The notes beneath the pieces were generated by a model that saw only the letters and a program-made list of their open reading frames with translations, did not search any database and was not told the DNA's origin. Shown piece by piece: positions 23,158 to 33,832 of a stretch of DNA of 64,000 nt. The translations under genes and the position numbers were made by a program. Source of the stretch: Ursus arctos (taxonomy: Eukaryota; Chordata; Mammalia; Carnivora; Ursidae). Numbering within the stretch: position 1 is the stretch's first letter; each line of letters begins with the position of its first letter. The stretch covers positions 14,919,001 to 14,983,000 of the forward strand of contig NW_026623100.1 of NCBI RefSeq assembly GCF_023065955.2, given 5' to 3'.

Positions 23158-24150
23158 GAGAGAAATATCTGGAACCTGGTGATACCAGGCCACAAGGACT
23201 TGAGGACTATCCTTTAAGATGTCCAGTTCCTCCTTTCTGAGACTCATGACTTATACTGAAGGGTGAGGGTTTTCCCCTTTCCTTTTTTACAGGCCCTGTA
23301 AGCTTGCAAATTGTCCTGATACTTATCTCACTGGACTTCTTAAGCACCCTGCATTTTTATCAATTCTTATCAGCAAGTGTTTACTGTGTACGTAAGATAT
23401 ATCCAGCTCTGCGGTGAGCCCAGTGGAGAATGCTGGAGCTTAAGCTCAGGGAGCTCACTGGCTGGTCAAGGATCACAGCTGAGATCTGTGACGTAGATGA
23501 GAGAAGGCTTTTTGTCAATCATTGTGGGGTGGAAAAACCTGGCCCTGGTTCCAGCAATGGGTGCAACTTGGGCAAGAACTTCAAGGTTTTCCATAAGTAG
23601 ACAGAATGATGGGGTTGCCATTCTGGTCCTGATGCAGAGGTTCCCTGAGAGTGGGGATCAGTGGGGGAATCACGGCTAATTTAGATTAGGAGAATTCAGT
23701 GGGACGGAATATTAGAAGCCTTAGTACCACCTACTTTTGGTTGGGAGTTTCTAGAAGAGCATTGTGCCAGTTTTTCTTACATCCCAGGAAACTGGGGACT
23801 TGAATCTCACAGACTTCTGCAGTATAAATAACTCAGAAATTTTGAGAAATGACAAGGTTAGCAGGCAGGAATTTTCAGTCTGCTGCTCAGCAGCTGACTG
23901 AGTTTGCTGGGGCTTGCAATGATATTCACAGAAACTTGGCTCACTAATTTTGAATTCTCCTTTCTCCAGCACCCTGGCTGAGGGTGTGTGGTGTAGAAGG
24001 GTTATCCATGCCTTGTGTTAGGGCAACTGCCATACATAACCACTTTCCTCAAGGAAAAGTCTAACAGAAATAAGTTTCTATTACACAGCAAGTCAGGAAG
24101 CAGCTAGCAAATTCAATGAGTTACATGAGTGCCCACTCCTGAGAACCCTT
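23158..24150. other. Unique sequence with old repeat trace
   Basis: Around 23355-23480 (AGCAAGTGTTTACTGTGTAC, then GGGAGCTCACTGGCTGGTC) looks like the front end of the unnamed old family also seen at 18.84 kb. No exon is seen. Confidence 0.4.
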
Positions 24151-24833
24151 TTTGTGTTATGGTGATGATAGAGGTGGGGGTGATGGTGATGATGACGATG
24201 ATGATGGTATATATGATAGTGGTAGTGATGATGGAAGTGGTGATGATGGAGGTGATGGTTGTGATGGTGGTGGTAATCATTATGGAGGTAGTGATCATGG
24301 TGATTATTAACAGTGGTGGTGGCCATGGCAATTATGATTATGGAGGTAGTGGTGATAGTGGCAGTAACGGTGATGGTGGTGGTAGAAATGGTGGTGATGG
24401 TGGTGGTAGAAATGGTGGTGATGATGGTGGTGGGTGATGATGGTGGTGGGTGATGATGGTGGTGGGTGATGATGGTGATGATAATTATGGAGATGGTGAT
24501 GATAGACATCGAAGTGATGGTGGTAGTGATGACAGTGGTGATGACAACAGTGGTGATGACGGTGGTGATAATTATGGAGATGGTAATGGTAGACATGGAA
24601 GATGGTGGTGATGGTGGTGAAGACGGTGGTGATTATGGAGGTGGTAGTGATGGTGGTGGTAAACATGGTAATGGTAAACATGGTCGTGATGGTGGTGGTG
24701 ATGACGGGTGGTGATTATGGAGGTGGTGATGATGATAATTATGGAGGTGGTGGTGACAGTGGTGCTAATGACGATGATGGAGGGGGTGGCAATGATGGTG
24801 GGGGTAGTCATGGTGATGAGGGAGGTGAAGAGG
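24151..24833 (+). repeat. (GAT/GGT)n trinucleotide-based satellite
   Basis: About 680 bp built from GAT, GGT and AGT units with almost no C on the plus strand. Higher-order copies occur. The block ATGGTGGTGGGTGATG repeats three times near 24425-24473. GTAGAAATGGTGGTGATGG appears twice near 24381-24425. A unit containing ATAATTATGGAGATGG recurs at about 24480 and 24568. Stop codons are rare in most frames, so long artificial frames of His/Ile/Thr (minus) and Met/Val/Gly/Asp (plus) appear. These are not genes. Confidence 0.95.
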
Positions 24834-24879
24834 AGACCTTGTACTTGTGTAATACTGACAGATTGCCTCGCTCTTCCAT

Positions 24880-24991
24880 ACAGGTAATCTTACTTGAGCC
24901 TAAAGCAAAACTGTGAGGTAGACAGAGAAGGTATTGTTATTTCCAGTTGAGAAATGGAGACTGAGATTCAGAGAATTTGTAAGTCAGGGCT

Positions 24992-24992
<1 letters not shown>
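24880..24992 (-). repeat. MIR fragment (reverse)
   Basis: TGTGAGGTAGACAGAGAAGG, TTATTTCCAGTTGAGAAATG and GAGACTGAGATTCAGAGAAT give the reverse MIR core. It sits between two simple-sequence tracts. Confidence 0.65.

Positions 24993-25041
<49 letters not shown>
24993..25041. repeat. (GT)n microsatellite
   Basis: A perfect GT run of about 48 bp directly after MIR sequence. Confidence 0.97.
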
Positions 25042-25042
<1 letters not shown>

Positions 25043-25364
25043 AACACCACTGTGTTTCTTGTCTGTGAGTATCCAGTGAGTGGCACAGAAAGCTGTGGCT
25101 AGAAGTGTTCAGACAGAAAGGGGTTCCTGTGGACCAGAAGCACCAAAATGGTTACTGGAAATAGAATTTGAGCGTAGAAGTTTGGGCTGGAAAGTAGGAC
25201 ACAGGACAGTCAAAGGTGTGAGAATGTGTGTATGTGCATCTGTGAGTGTGTGTGTTGGGGGCAGAGGTGTTTTCAGAGAAGAGGGAGATTTAAAAGTAAA
25301 GACATAATTTGTGAACTCACAAATTTAATTGGATTTTCCTTGAATTGGAACCTAGAGAAGGGAA
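25042..25364. other. Unique sequence, no gene seen
   Basis: Short GT-rich stretches near 25226-25252. No exon. Confidence 0.5.
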
Positions 25365-25815
25365 GGAAATTAATATTTGCTGACTCTTCTTAACATGCCA
25401 GGCCCTGTGCTTTTTATACAGACTTGACAAAAATGTGCACTTTTATATACTTCATCCAATTTCATCCTCAAAACCTCCTTTTTTTTTTTTTTTTAAAGAT
25501 TTTATTTATTTGAGAGAGTGAGAGAGCATGAGAGAGAGCATGAGCAGGTGGGGGTAGTGGGGAAGAGGCAGAGGGAGAAGCAGACTTCCCACTGAGCAGG
25601 GAGCCCTGCGTGGGACTCGATCCCGGGACCCTGGGATCGTGACCTGAGCCGAAGGCAGACGCTTAACTGACTGAGCCACCCAGGTGCCCCAATCCTCACA
25701 ACCTCCTTGTGAAGCAGGTACTGTCTTCATTTTACACAATTGGAAACAGATGCATGAAAGGAATACATATCTCTCTCAAGGTCACCTAGGAGAGCCACAT
25801 GAATCCAGACCAGTA
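25365..25815 (-). repeat. MIR SINE split by a CAN-SINE
   Basis: The left part ends TCCAATTTCATCCTCAAAAC and the right part resumes TTGTGAAGCAGGTACTGTCT, CATTTTACACAATTGGAAAC and CAAGGTCACCTAGGAGAGCC. Joined together they follow the reverse MIR consensus, which dates the SINE as younger. Confidence 0.8.
25464..25708 (-). mobile_element. CAN-SINE with 17-bp TSD
   Basis: Body 25481-25691. In reverse: a T-run, AAAGATTTTATTTATTTGAG, a GA-rich tract, CTGAGCAGGGAGCCCTGCGT, GACCTGAGCCGAAGGCAGAC and CTGAGCCACCCAGGTGCCCC. The TSD at 25464-25480 and 25692-25708 (ATCCTCAAAACCTCCTT, one mismatch) is made of MIR sequence. Confidence 0.95.
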
Positions 25816-26740
25816 AGACCCACAGGCCGTAGCTTTCTGCAGCACCCCAGTGCCTAGTCAGGACCCAGACAAGCTCAGTGCCAGTCTGTAATGGCTAGTC
25901 CAGAGGTGTGCAGCCTGGCATAGGTTACTGGAATCTACAGCTCGGGTGCGAGGGCGGGGTTAGTCAGAGAGGGGAATTCATCTCCAGAATTGTAAAGCGG
26001 CAGCAGGTCCCACCTAGCCCCTCTATGCTGGTCCCCTCTCCTGCAGTGGATTTGCATATTTGTCTTCCCATTAAACAGGTGAACATAGAATTGCCACCTG
26101 CTGGTGCATGCTAAAAAAAAAAAAAAAAAAATACACCTTTATTCCTCTTTAGCTCTGGAAAGACTTTCCTGCAGTGACTTTGAGTCATTGGCGACATCGA
26201 AGGCTTCACTCAAATGCGTTTCTTCTGTGGTAACTGCTGCCTGACGCATAACCTATAACTTGGGAGGGAGTGGGAGGTGGGCAGGCTGGATGGATCCCAG
26301 TGTAAGCGGACTCACCTTCCACGAGCCCAGGACCTGGGGAAGGGTCCTTGGCTTTTGTATGTTCTTTTGGGCTCTGAGGTAGTGCCCCAGCACTAATAAA
26401 CTCCTTGACTTTTAGGTTTCCTCTCCGCTCTCTCTCTAGGCTCTAGGTCTAGAGAACCTTACTCCATGTCGTGACCTCTGAGAGAGAGCTGGCTTGGCCC
26501 TGCCCCCCCCCCCCAAGTTTTACTTGGGGTGCGTCGTCGTGGATTACAGTTCAGACTCACAGCAGTAACGCTTTACATCTAAATGTAACTTTATCCCTTT
26601 CTGGACACATTCATTCTTTCTAGAATGAACCCTCTGTCTAGAAGCAATGGTAGATATTTTTTAACACAGAGATGCTAATGTTGAGAGAAGTGACGTGTCT
26701 GTTCTAGAACAACAATAGTTGACGGCCATGGGGCTAGGGC
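25816..26740. other. Unique sequence with A19 run
   Basis: A19 at 26113-26131 with no upstream retrogene I can recognise. The 26419-26460 stretch is CT-rich with TCTAGG repeats, and a C-run lies at about 26502-26514. No exon seen. Confidence 0.5.
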
Positions 26741-26815
26741 CGGGTTTTCTCAATCCTCCTAGATGCTTTTTCTTGCCTTCCACTGACATTTCCCGTGAGC
26801 ATTTTCTTTTCCTAG

Positions 26816-27011
26816 AAAGGTCCGCAAGTCATACCTACTGCACACATATGACCAGAATTCCGTGATTCTGCAGCTGCCGGAGCTCCTGGAGCATTTTGTC
26901 CCCGAAGCCGCCATCCCCGTGCCTGGCTCCGGGGACGTCGGGGGGCCTGCCTGTGGGTGCTCAGCTCCACCTGCCCGCCTTGTGCTGCTTGTCCTCGTGT
27001 GCTTGGCGTAG
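26816..27011 (+). CDS. Candidate terminal exon, GPI-anchor-like C-terminus (unidentified gene)
   Basis: Upstream of 26816 is a good 3' splice site: a pyrimidine-rich ATTTTCTTTTCCTAG with a branch-like CACTGAC whose A (26786) is 29 bases from the AG. After one leftover base, 64 codons are open to TAG at 27009-27011. The peptide begins KVRKSYLLHTYDQNS and has an amphipathic ILQLPELLEHFVPE segment. It then passes through small residues (PVPGSGDVGG) and ends in a hydrophobic run, ARLVLLVLVCLA. A small-residue site, a short spacer and a hydrophobic end is the classic GPI-attachment layout, and it would place the protein on the outer cell surface. I cannot match the peptide to a named protein. No other exon of the same gene is seen in the window, so they would lie upstream outside it. 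A minus-strand frame (26759-27106) is also open, so chance is a real alternative. Confidence 0.3.
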
Positions 27012-27869
27012 GCGGAGCAGCTCTTCCTAACGTGTTGCAGTTCAGTTTGGAATGGTGCGTTCTTTCTGCCTTCCCCTTTTAGAAGAGATGGATTTAGCGC
27101 CGGCATGCCAAATACAAACCCTCACTTCATCTCGAGCGCTCTCTTCCCATCCACCCCTCCGCGGGCAGGCTATTTACAGACCTGTCATCCCACCACGCGG
27201 GTCAGTCCACCAGTGAAATGAAAGGAAGGAAAGGCCCCCAGCCAACGATTTTGGGCAGATGAGCCTTATATAACACGTGCTAAAAATATGCAGCTAATTG
27301 GAAGGGAAAAGCAAAACAATGACGGTGTTTAAGCCTTCGTCTGAGACACCAAAGAGTGACAGGGAGCAGCTCCTCCCAGCGGAAGATGCTCATATATACA
27401 TAATTTTACTCTTGTGCGCACTCTCCATTTTGTGGCTTTTTAACCAAATGCAGTTCCCTCTCATCCCCCCCACAGAACTGAATTTGGGCAGCAGAAACCA
27501 AGGCTTGAGGGGGTAACAAAGAAAAGGTGCAGAGAGCTGCTTGCCCTCAAGGGCGGAAGGAGGCAGTGTCTAGAAGGGCGGCCAGATGTTACGGTGGTAA
27601 ATAATGCTGCCACGTCTGACATCTTCTGAAACCGAAGACTCACATTTTCAAAAGGTTCTTTCTGCCTTGGAAAGCGTTTGGCACTAGGGACTTTTCTGAA
27701 ACCGAAGGGCATGCTGTTTTCTTCCAGCGCCATTCCCGTCTGCCACCTCTGACCCCCGGGTCCTCGCTCCATCTGTTTCTTCCTCCTGCATCTGTTGTCA
27801 CCTCTCCCCTGGCGTCTGCCCCAACATGTGCAGCACTCCGCCCCCATGCCCTATTGTGCGATTAGTGTT
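27012..27869. other. Repeat-free block, possible 3' UTR or conserved element
   Basis: No interspersed repeat is recognisable. The part at 27240-27480 has complex, even composition (for example CCTTATATAACACGTGCTAA). If the preceding exon is real, this would be its 3' UTR. The first AATAAA-like hexamer in the right orientation that I find is in the L2 tail at about 27979. Confidence 0.3.
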
Positions 27870-28000
27870 TCAGGTGTGCGTTGCCCTCACAGAGCGTGAG
27901 CACCCTGAAGGCAGGGCCTTGGTCTAACCCAATGCCCAGCATGGTGGCTGGTCTAAGGTGAGCAACAAATACTTGTTGAATAAATGAATGATTCAGTGAA
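27870..28000 (+). repeat. L2 LINE 3' end
   Basis: AGCACCCTGAAGGCAGGGCC, CCAATGCCCAGCATGGTGGC and CAAATACTTGTTGAATAAAT, then a TGAATGA-rich tail. This is the standard L2 3' terminus. Confidence 0.75.
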
Positions 28001-29899
28001 TCACTGAATGGTCAAACCAAAGGGGGCGTGTATGGCTTCTGAAGAATAGAGGCCGAGAGACGAATCCTGCTCTCCTTGCTCAGGTCTGATGCTGGTCTCC
28101 TTTGGCAGTCAAATGGCACTGTCGTCCAGCTCACCAGTCACCTGATTACTGTTCCATGTGACACTCCCCAGTGAGGACTGGAGGCCTCCAAAGATAGCTG
28201 AACAAGATGTCCCGGGGTGAATTAGAAATCGGGGATGGTTAGCATCAGTGTTTGGAAGGCACAGGGGTTGATAAGAGATGTGGGGATGACCCGGTACGAT
28301 CGATCAGTTTTAAAACGAGGAAATGAAGGTCTGGGATGCTCAGAAAATTTGACCGAAATGACATGGTTAGCGGATGGCAATTCCAAGACGATGGAAGGTA
28401 GGGGCTCATGTGGGATGCTCAGTAAGTCTTCCAAACAAACACAGGGCACATCTTCAGAGCCCAAGTTCAGAGCCCTCCCCAGACACCACCCTGCCCCTTG
28501 CTGGGAAGAAAGGGGGCATCTGTTGACCCCTTGACGCAGGGCAGCCGTCCCACACACACGGAGCTCCGAGGAAGCCTCCTGCTGCCTGTCTTCCCAGCGG
28601 AAGGCCAGTTTGGTCTGCGGAGGGCAAGGCAGTTGCAGTTACCTATGCTGAGCTCTGGCTGCCCCGTGGTTGGGAACGCAGCACCGTCACTCATGATTGA
28701 TTCCACCTACAGTCCACTTCGTGCAGCTGCTGTTTGTTTGCCTTTGTCTGACTCAAAAATTTGTGTCTGTCTAGAGCTGAGTCACGCTGACAGCTCCCTA
28801 ACCTCCCATTGCTGGGGTGTCCTGAGCGACCCTGCTTCACTCTTTCTGGGGCTCAGGGCTTCCTCAGGGGTCAGTGAGAAGGTCCACAGTCTTCCCACTA
28901 AATTCTCCTTCATGCTGAAGCTGCCTCTTTTAGTCTGTGTTACTTGCAAATGAAAGAATTTGATCTGATCTCACGGCAGAGCAGGAAAGGAGCAGAGCAT
29001 CCAGTCCTCACTTTTCAGATGTGACAACCGACGTGCAGAGAGGAGAGGCCAGTGGGCCAGCATCTCACAGACAGAGGATGGACTGGCTGTTCATCCCTGG
29101 ACCACCTCCCCCCCATTGTCCATAATGTCATTTCTGAGAATCAGAGCAGGGCTGTGAGATCCCAACACCTCCAACAATAAGAGGCTCTCGGTGGGTGTTG
29201 GACTGGGGACAGGAGAGGGATTCGATGGGAGAGAGGCTGGAGAAGAGGCTTGAAACGGGTAAGTGTGGCAGTGAAGTGCACACTTGTCCTTAGAAATTTG
29301 TAGTGCTTTTTAGACCCAACGCCTGCCCTGACCGAGATAATGAAGTTCTTCTTGAGCTGTGGAACTTAAGACTTGAACTGTGAGATTAATAAAGAAGAGG
29401 CATCTAGCTCATGAAAAGGAATGTGTGGCTGCAAAAGGGACTCCTGGTGACAGAAAGTGTGGGTGCCTGATGTGCGATCCCCCCAGGAGCCAGCTTCAGG
29501 AAGATGTGAGGAGATGAAGGGTGCAGGAGTATCCAGATTCTTCTGCCTGTCTTTTCTGCTGAGCGTCAGATAGCTACCATGCTTGCCTGTGTGCTGCTGG
29601 GCACTTACCTGTGCCCCTGATCCCCCATTTCCTCAGCTTTACTTCCTATAATTTATCTCCTCATCCTACCAACCCTACCTGTGTGGTCACTGCCACCTTC
29701 ACTTGGAAGTTGTAAAGCCGAGGCCGAGGATGTTACAGAACTTGACCAAGATCTGCCATGCTTCAAAGCCAGACCTCTTTGCTTATTATAAAGTTGCCCC
29801 TGGATAGATATTCTAATATTTCTAAGTCCCTGCATTAGCTGATAACACATTTCATTTATTATGTTGTCACGTATTTTCCAATATTGCGGTTTAGCATTA
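28001..29899. other. Unique sequence, MIR trace
   Basis: Around 28990-29090 (CTCACTTTTCAGATGTGACA, then CATCTCACAGACAGAGGAT) resembles a reverse MIR remnant. Overlapping frames near 28222-28953 on both strands have no recognisable domain. No exon is accepted. Confidence 0.45.
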
Positions 29900-30060
29900 C
29901 CAAACAAGTGGCTTTGACTCTTACAATATGGCTGGCCCTGTGCTAGGTTCTGATTTATCCCAGGGAAATAACTGCCACACACTCTGCTTTCAGGGAGCTT
30001 ATAGTTATGGAGAACATTCGTCAAACACTTAAATAACAAAACAAGGCACCATGTGATTAG
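29900..30060 (+). repeat. Old dispersed repeat, front end
   Basis: GGCTGGCCCTGTGCTAGGTT, CTTTCAGGGAGCTTATAGTT and CACTTAAATAACAAAACAAG follow the pattern 'lost in size class, total fixed, gain of stay' of the old family described at 18.84 kb. Family name not known to me. Confidence 0.45.
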
Positions 30061-30517
30061 ATGCCAAGATGAAAGACCTAGGTGGCAAATGCTTTAACAA
30101 CACCTTCTGGTGTCATCAGCTCATTGACCTAAATTTTCCCCACTCCTAAAGGACTCCCTGGTGGTGAATTACACTCTAGTGGGAGCTGCATGCCTTATTT
30201 CCTTTCACCAGTGCTCCATTATGGCTTACCTTCCCCACACTCTTGTGTCCTAAATATTCCATAATTGAATACTTCACTATATGCGGTGCCCCATGTGACT
30301 TTGTTTTTTATGTCAACATTTTTATTAAAGTGACATCTACACACCGAAAAATGCATAGCTCGTAAGGTGTGCAGCACACTGTGTTTTCACAAAGCGATCA
30401 CCATGTGATCAGCTTTCAGATGAAGAAACACAACATGACCCACCTCCTCCATGCCCCCTTCCTGTCACTATCCCTCTTCATCTGCTGTCCCAACCTCTAA
30501 GAGCATAGAATAGTTCT

Positions 30518-30725
30518 ACTTGGTTTTGAATTTTATTTTATTTTTATTTATTTGAGAGAGAGGGAGGGGGAGGAGGGGCAGAGGAAGAGGGGGAGAGAGA
30601 CTCTTAATCAGGCTCCCGACGTGGGGCTCGATCTCATGACCCTGAGATCATGATCTGAGGTGAAATCAAGAGTCAGACACTTAACCAACTGAGTCATCCA
30701 GGCGCCCCACTTGGTTTTGTATTTT
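30518..30725 (-). mobile_element. CAN-SINE with 17-bp TSD
   Basis: Body 30535-30708. In reverse: TTATTTTATTTTTATTTATT, a GA-rich tract, GGGGCTCGATCTCATGACCC, GAGATCATGATCTGAGGTGA and GAGTCATCCAGGCGCCCC. The TSD ACTTGGTTTTGAATTTT (30518-30534) recurs at 30709-30725 with one difference. Confidence 0.94.
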
Positions 30726-31602
30726 GAATAAGTAGATTCGTATGATATATACTCTTTTGTACCTGATTTCTTTCATTCAGTATAACGTCTCTGCCATTCG
30801 TCCGTGCTACCGTGTATAGTTTGTTCATTTTCTTTGCTGTAGAATTGCGGGAATATATCCATCCTGTCGATGGACTGTGGTGGTTTCCAGTTTAGGGCTA
30901 GTGTAGGTAATGCTGCTGTGAACATTCTAGTTTGTGGCTTTTGGTGAACAGATGCACACATTGGTGTTGCGTGCATACCTAGGACAGGATCGCTGAGTCA
31001 TAAGGTAGCAGCTGCTCAGCTTTGGTAGACCCTGCCAGTGTTCCACACTCCCCCCAACAGCGTAGGAGCATTCCAGTTCCTCCACAGCACTGCCAGAACT
31101 TGGTATTAGCCATATCTTTCCCACTTTCAGCTCTTTTGGTAGGTGTGTTTCATTGTAATTATTTTTCTTATGGTAAGAAATACGTAACATTCAAATTTCC
31201 CACTTAAACTATTTTTAAGTGTACAATTAAGGGGCATTAAGTCCAACCACATTGTTGTGCAAATATCACCACCATCTATGCCCAGAACCTTTTTTTATTT
31301 TTCCAAACCATTGTACCTCGTGTCTATGAATTTGACTAGTCTACCTCAAGTAAGTACAGTATTTATCCTTTCATGACTGGCTTATTTCCCCTGCATAATA
31401 TTTCCCGGGCTCATTCATGTTATAGCCTGAATCAGAATTTCCTTCCTTTTTTAAAGGTGCTACTATTCCATTGTATATACCACATTCTGTTTATCCATTC
31501 ATCTTTCCATCTCATTCTGATTTTAATTTGCGTTTGAGAACTTTGGATTTCTCTTGAGCACCTTTTGTACGATTATTGGCTTTTTTGGCTGTCTTCTTAC
31601 AG

Positions 31603-31828
31603 AAGTGCCCACTTAGGGGCGCCTGGGTGGCACAGCGGTTAAGCGTCTGCCTTCCGCTCAGGGAGTGGTCCCGGCGTTGTGGGATCGAGCCCCACATCAG
31701 GCTCCTCCGCTATGAGCCTGCTTCTTCCTCTCCCACTCCCCCTGCTTGTGTTCCCTCTCTCGCTGGCTGTCTCTCTCTCTGTCAAATAAATAAATAAAAT
31801 CTTTAAAAAAAAAAAAAGTGCTCACTTA
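31603..31828 (+). mobile_element. CAN-SINE, bear/seal-type, forward
   Basis: The head GGGGCGCCTGGGTGGCACAG at 31616 leads into GTTAAGCGTCTGCCTTCCGC, which includes the tRNA-Lys-derived promoter region. GTTGTGGGATCGAGCCCCAC and a CT-rich stretch follow, then AATAAATAAATAAAATCTTT and an A-tail ending about 31815. The TSD AAGTGCCCACTTA (31603-31615) matches 31816-31828 with one change. It lies in old L1. This copy is the clearest lineage marker of the window. Confidence 0.96.
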
Positions 31829-32115
31829 AATCTTTTGCCCTTTTTTCTATTGGATTGTCTGCCTTTTTCTTACTGATTTATAGATCTATTCCAGATATGA
31901 GTCTTTGTTGAATATACTAACCGCAGCTACCTTCTTCCACTCTTGTCTTGCCTTTTCATTCCTTAAGAATATATTTGATGAATAGAAGTCCTCAACGAAC
32001 GTAGTATCATTTTTCCTTTTTTTCCCCCCTTTATGATTAGCCCTCTTCTTGCGTTTCATTTCAGAAAGGGCTGCCTACGTGAAGGTCACGATATATTCAC
32101 TTGTGTTCTTCCAAA

Positions 32116-33478
32116 AGCTTTATTGTTTTACCTTTCAACTAAGGTGTCTGCCATTTCAATCAGGAGTAGTTTTTAATCCCAGGGAGACTGGTATGCTTGC
32201 AGTGCAAACCTAGGATTTGGGCCACACCTTAGTGAAACCTGTGAACTCGGGCCAGTGGGGACCGGCCCGGTGACTGGGGGAGCAACCTGGGTGCAGGTGC
32301 TTCTTGCCTTAGGCGTTGTATTTGTTTTTCTCAGGACTTGCATATAAATTAGGGAATTTTGCCATATTATAAGTGCAGAGTGTGTGGCTTGGCAGATATT
32401 TCCACCAAAGTTTAGGAGAAGTTAGGTATCCTCTTAACCCACCTCTGCTTTGTCGACTTGTTAACTCAACTCTGCCTCCCGTTCCCTGTGACTGACAGAC
32501 ACTCCAGGGTGCCCTCGAAGCCCTCAGCTACCGCGTGGCCGCTCGCGCTCTAGAATGTGTGCGCTTGTGTCCTGACTCTTCAGTTTAGAGTTATTGAGAG
32601 TCACTTACATTTGTCGTTCTTATAGTAATCACCGGATTTTGACTCCGTCTCCTTTAAACTAGTGAGAAAGGAGTGTGAAAACAAAGTTGGTGTGAAAACT
32701 AAGTTGAATGTGTCAGAAAGAGTGCATGGAGAGAGGTGGCTAATATTATGGCTGTTGAACTACGTGTGAGAGAGAAGACAGCAAAATGCTGGGGGTGGGG
32801 ATATGAATATAATAAAGCTTTAATAAGATTCTGAATTCAGATTGCTTCATAAATATCTTGAAGTTTTTGTTCCACTGTAAAGAAACAAATTAGAAATCGC
32901 AGATGACCCATTATCTATGAGAGACTGTGCCAAACACAGAACAGGGACATACTTTTAAGAAAAGTCCTTGGCTTAATCTTACTGGCCAGTGGGTGGACAT
33001 GTTTTCAGATAAATGTTTTAAGTTTGAATGTATGCTGTCAGGAAAAATATTTAAACCATAATATCTTATTTTTGCATGATTCTCTGCTTTAATGGATTCT
33101 TTTAAACCAAACATTGTTCTGTTCACGTAGGGAAGAGGGCAGAGAGGAATAAATCCTTCCTCTTTCCTGGCTGACCTCAAGCTAAGAACTTCTCGAAGTA
33201 CTGTTTTGCCTTAACAACAACAACAATATTGATATTTCAAAATTTGCATTCTAACTCATGTTTAAAAACAAAAACTTGGTGCTTTTTTGAACAAAAATCT
33301 TCAAAGAAAAACCACATATTCTGTGATAGGAATTCCGTGAGTTAGCTGAAGTCTTCTGTAATAGGAGTTTGCTGATTTAAATCCCCTTCTTCTCATTTAT
33401 CTGCTGGGTCTGTGCCACTGGGACCTGCAGTGACCTTTCAGGCAGACCCACCTATTCCCAGGAGCCTGGAGCACAGGC
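32116..33478. other. Unique sequence, AT-rich in the second half
   Basis: No exon or named repeat seen. It contains a short (CAA)n at about 33214-33226. Confidence 0.5.
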
Positions 33479-33737
33479 TTGCCTCTGCCTTGCAGTGCCC
33501 GGCGATGCCAGGAGCTTGGGTCACTGGACTGTCCCTTTGGTGTGGTCACGTACATATGTGGTAGCGAAGAAGCTCCAGCCTGTGGGTGTGGGAGAGCCTC
33601 TGTTCCAGAAGCTCGGCACTGCCCTGTTTGGGAGCCAGCCTGCTGCCCTGCATCTCAGGCTGGATTCTTTACCCTCTGAGCAGAGCTGGCAGGCACCGAG
33701 GGTGAGCATGCCTTTCGTGCCAAGGACACCATGGTGA
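33479..33737 (+). other. Open stretch in two overlapping frames
   Basis: A CTGCCTTGCAG acceptor-like site precedes 33498. Two plus-strand frames stay open (33479-33679, Cys-rich, and 33495-33737), and a minus frame is open as well. I recognise neither peptide. Openness in three frames argues for composition rather than coding. Confidence 0.2.
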
Positions 33738-33809
33738 CGACACTGAAGAACAGGCTATGGCTTCACACCCCCACCCCCAGCCTGCTGTCTGTCCTCCAAG
33801 GCACTTGGC

Positions 33810-33832
33810 GGGGGGGGGGGGGGGGGGGGGGG
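33810..33832 (+). repeat. G23 homopolymer
   Basis: Twenty-three consecutive G, a strong G-quadruplex candidate. The true length is uncertain because such runs are poorly sequenced. Confidence 0.95.

Larger units (their letters stand above)
30300..32115 (-). mobile_element. Old L1M fragments split by two SINEs
   Basis: The minus-strand L1 3' region is recognised from TTTTTATTAAAGTGACATCT, TGATTTCTTTCATTCAGTAT, GGTAATGCTGCTGTGAACAT and CCAGTGTTCCACACTCCCC. A second part follows: CCATTGTATATACCACATTC, CTTTTCATTCCTTAAGAATA. A segment at about 31146-31400 (AAATACGTAACATTCAAATT) suits the L1M 3' UTR, so two old copies may be superimposed. No coding potential remains. Confidence 0.75.

Noticed and set aside
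24093..24916. Long His/Ile/Thr-rich and Gly/Asp/Val-rich open frames on both strands
   Set aside because: They are translations of the GAT/GGT satellite, which rarely makes stops, and have no unique sequence.
26113..26131. A19 run as the tail of a processed retrogene
   Set aside because: No recognisable transcript or TSD upstream. It may be a slippage product.
31616..31690. tRNA-Lys-like sequence
   Set aside because: It is the head of a CAN-SINE, with SINE body, A-tail and TSD, not a tRNA gene.
33479..33737. Possible exon after CTGCCTTGCAG
   Set aside because: Three frames are open over the same bases and no donor or recognisable peptide was found. Kept only as a low-confidence open stretch.
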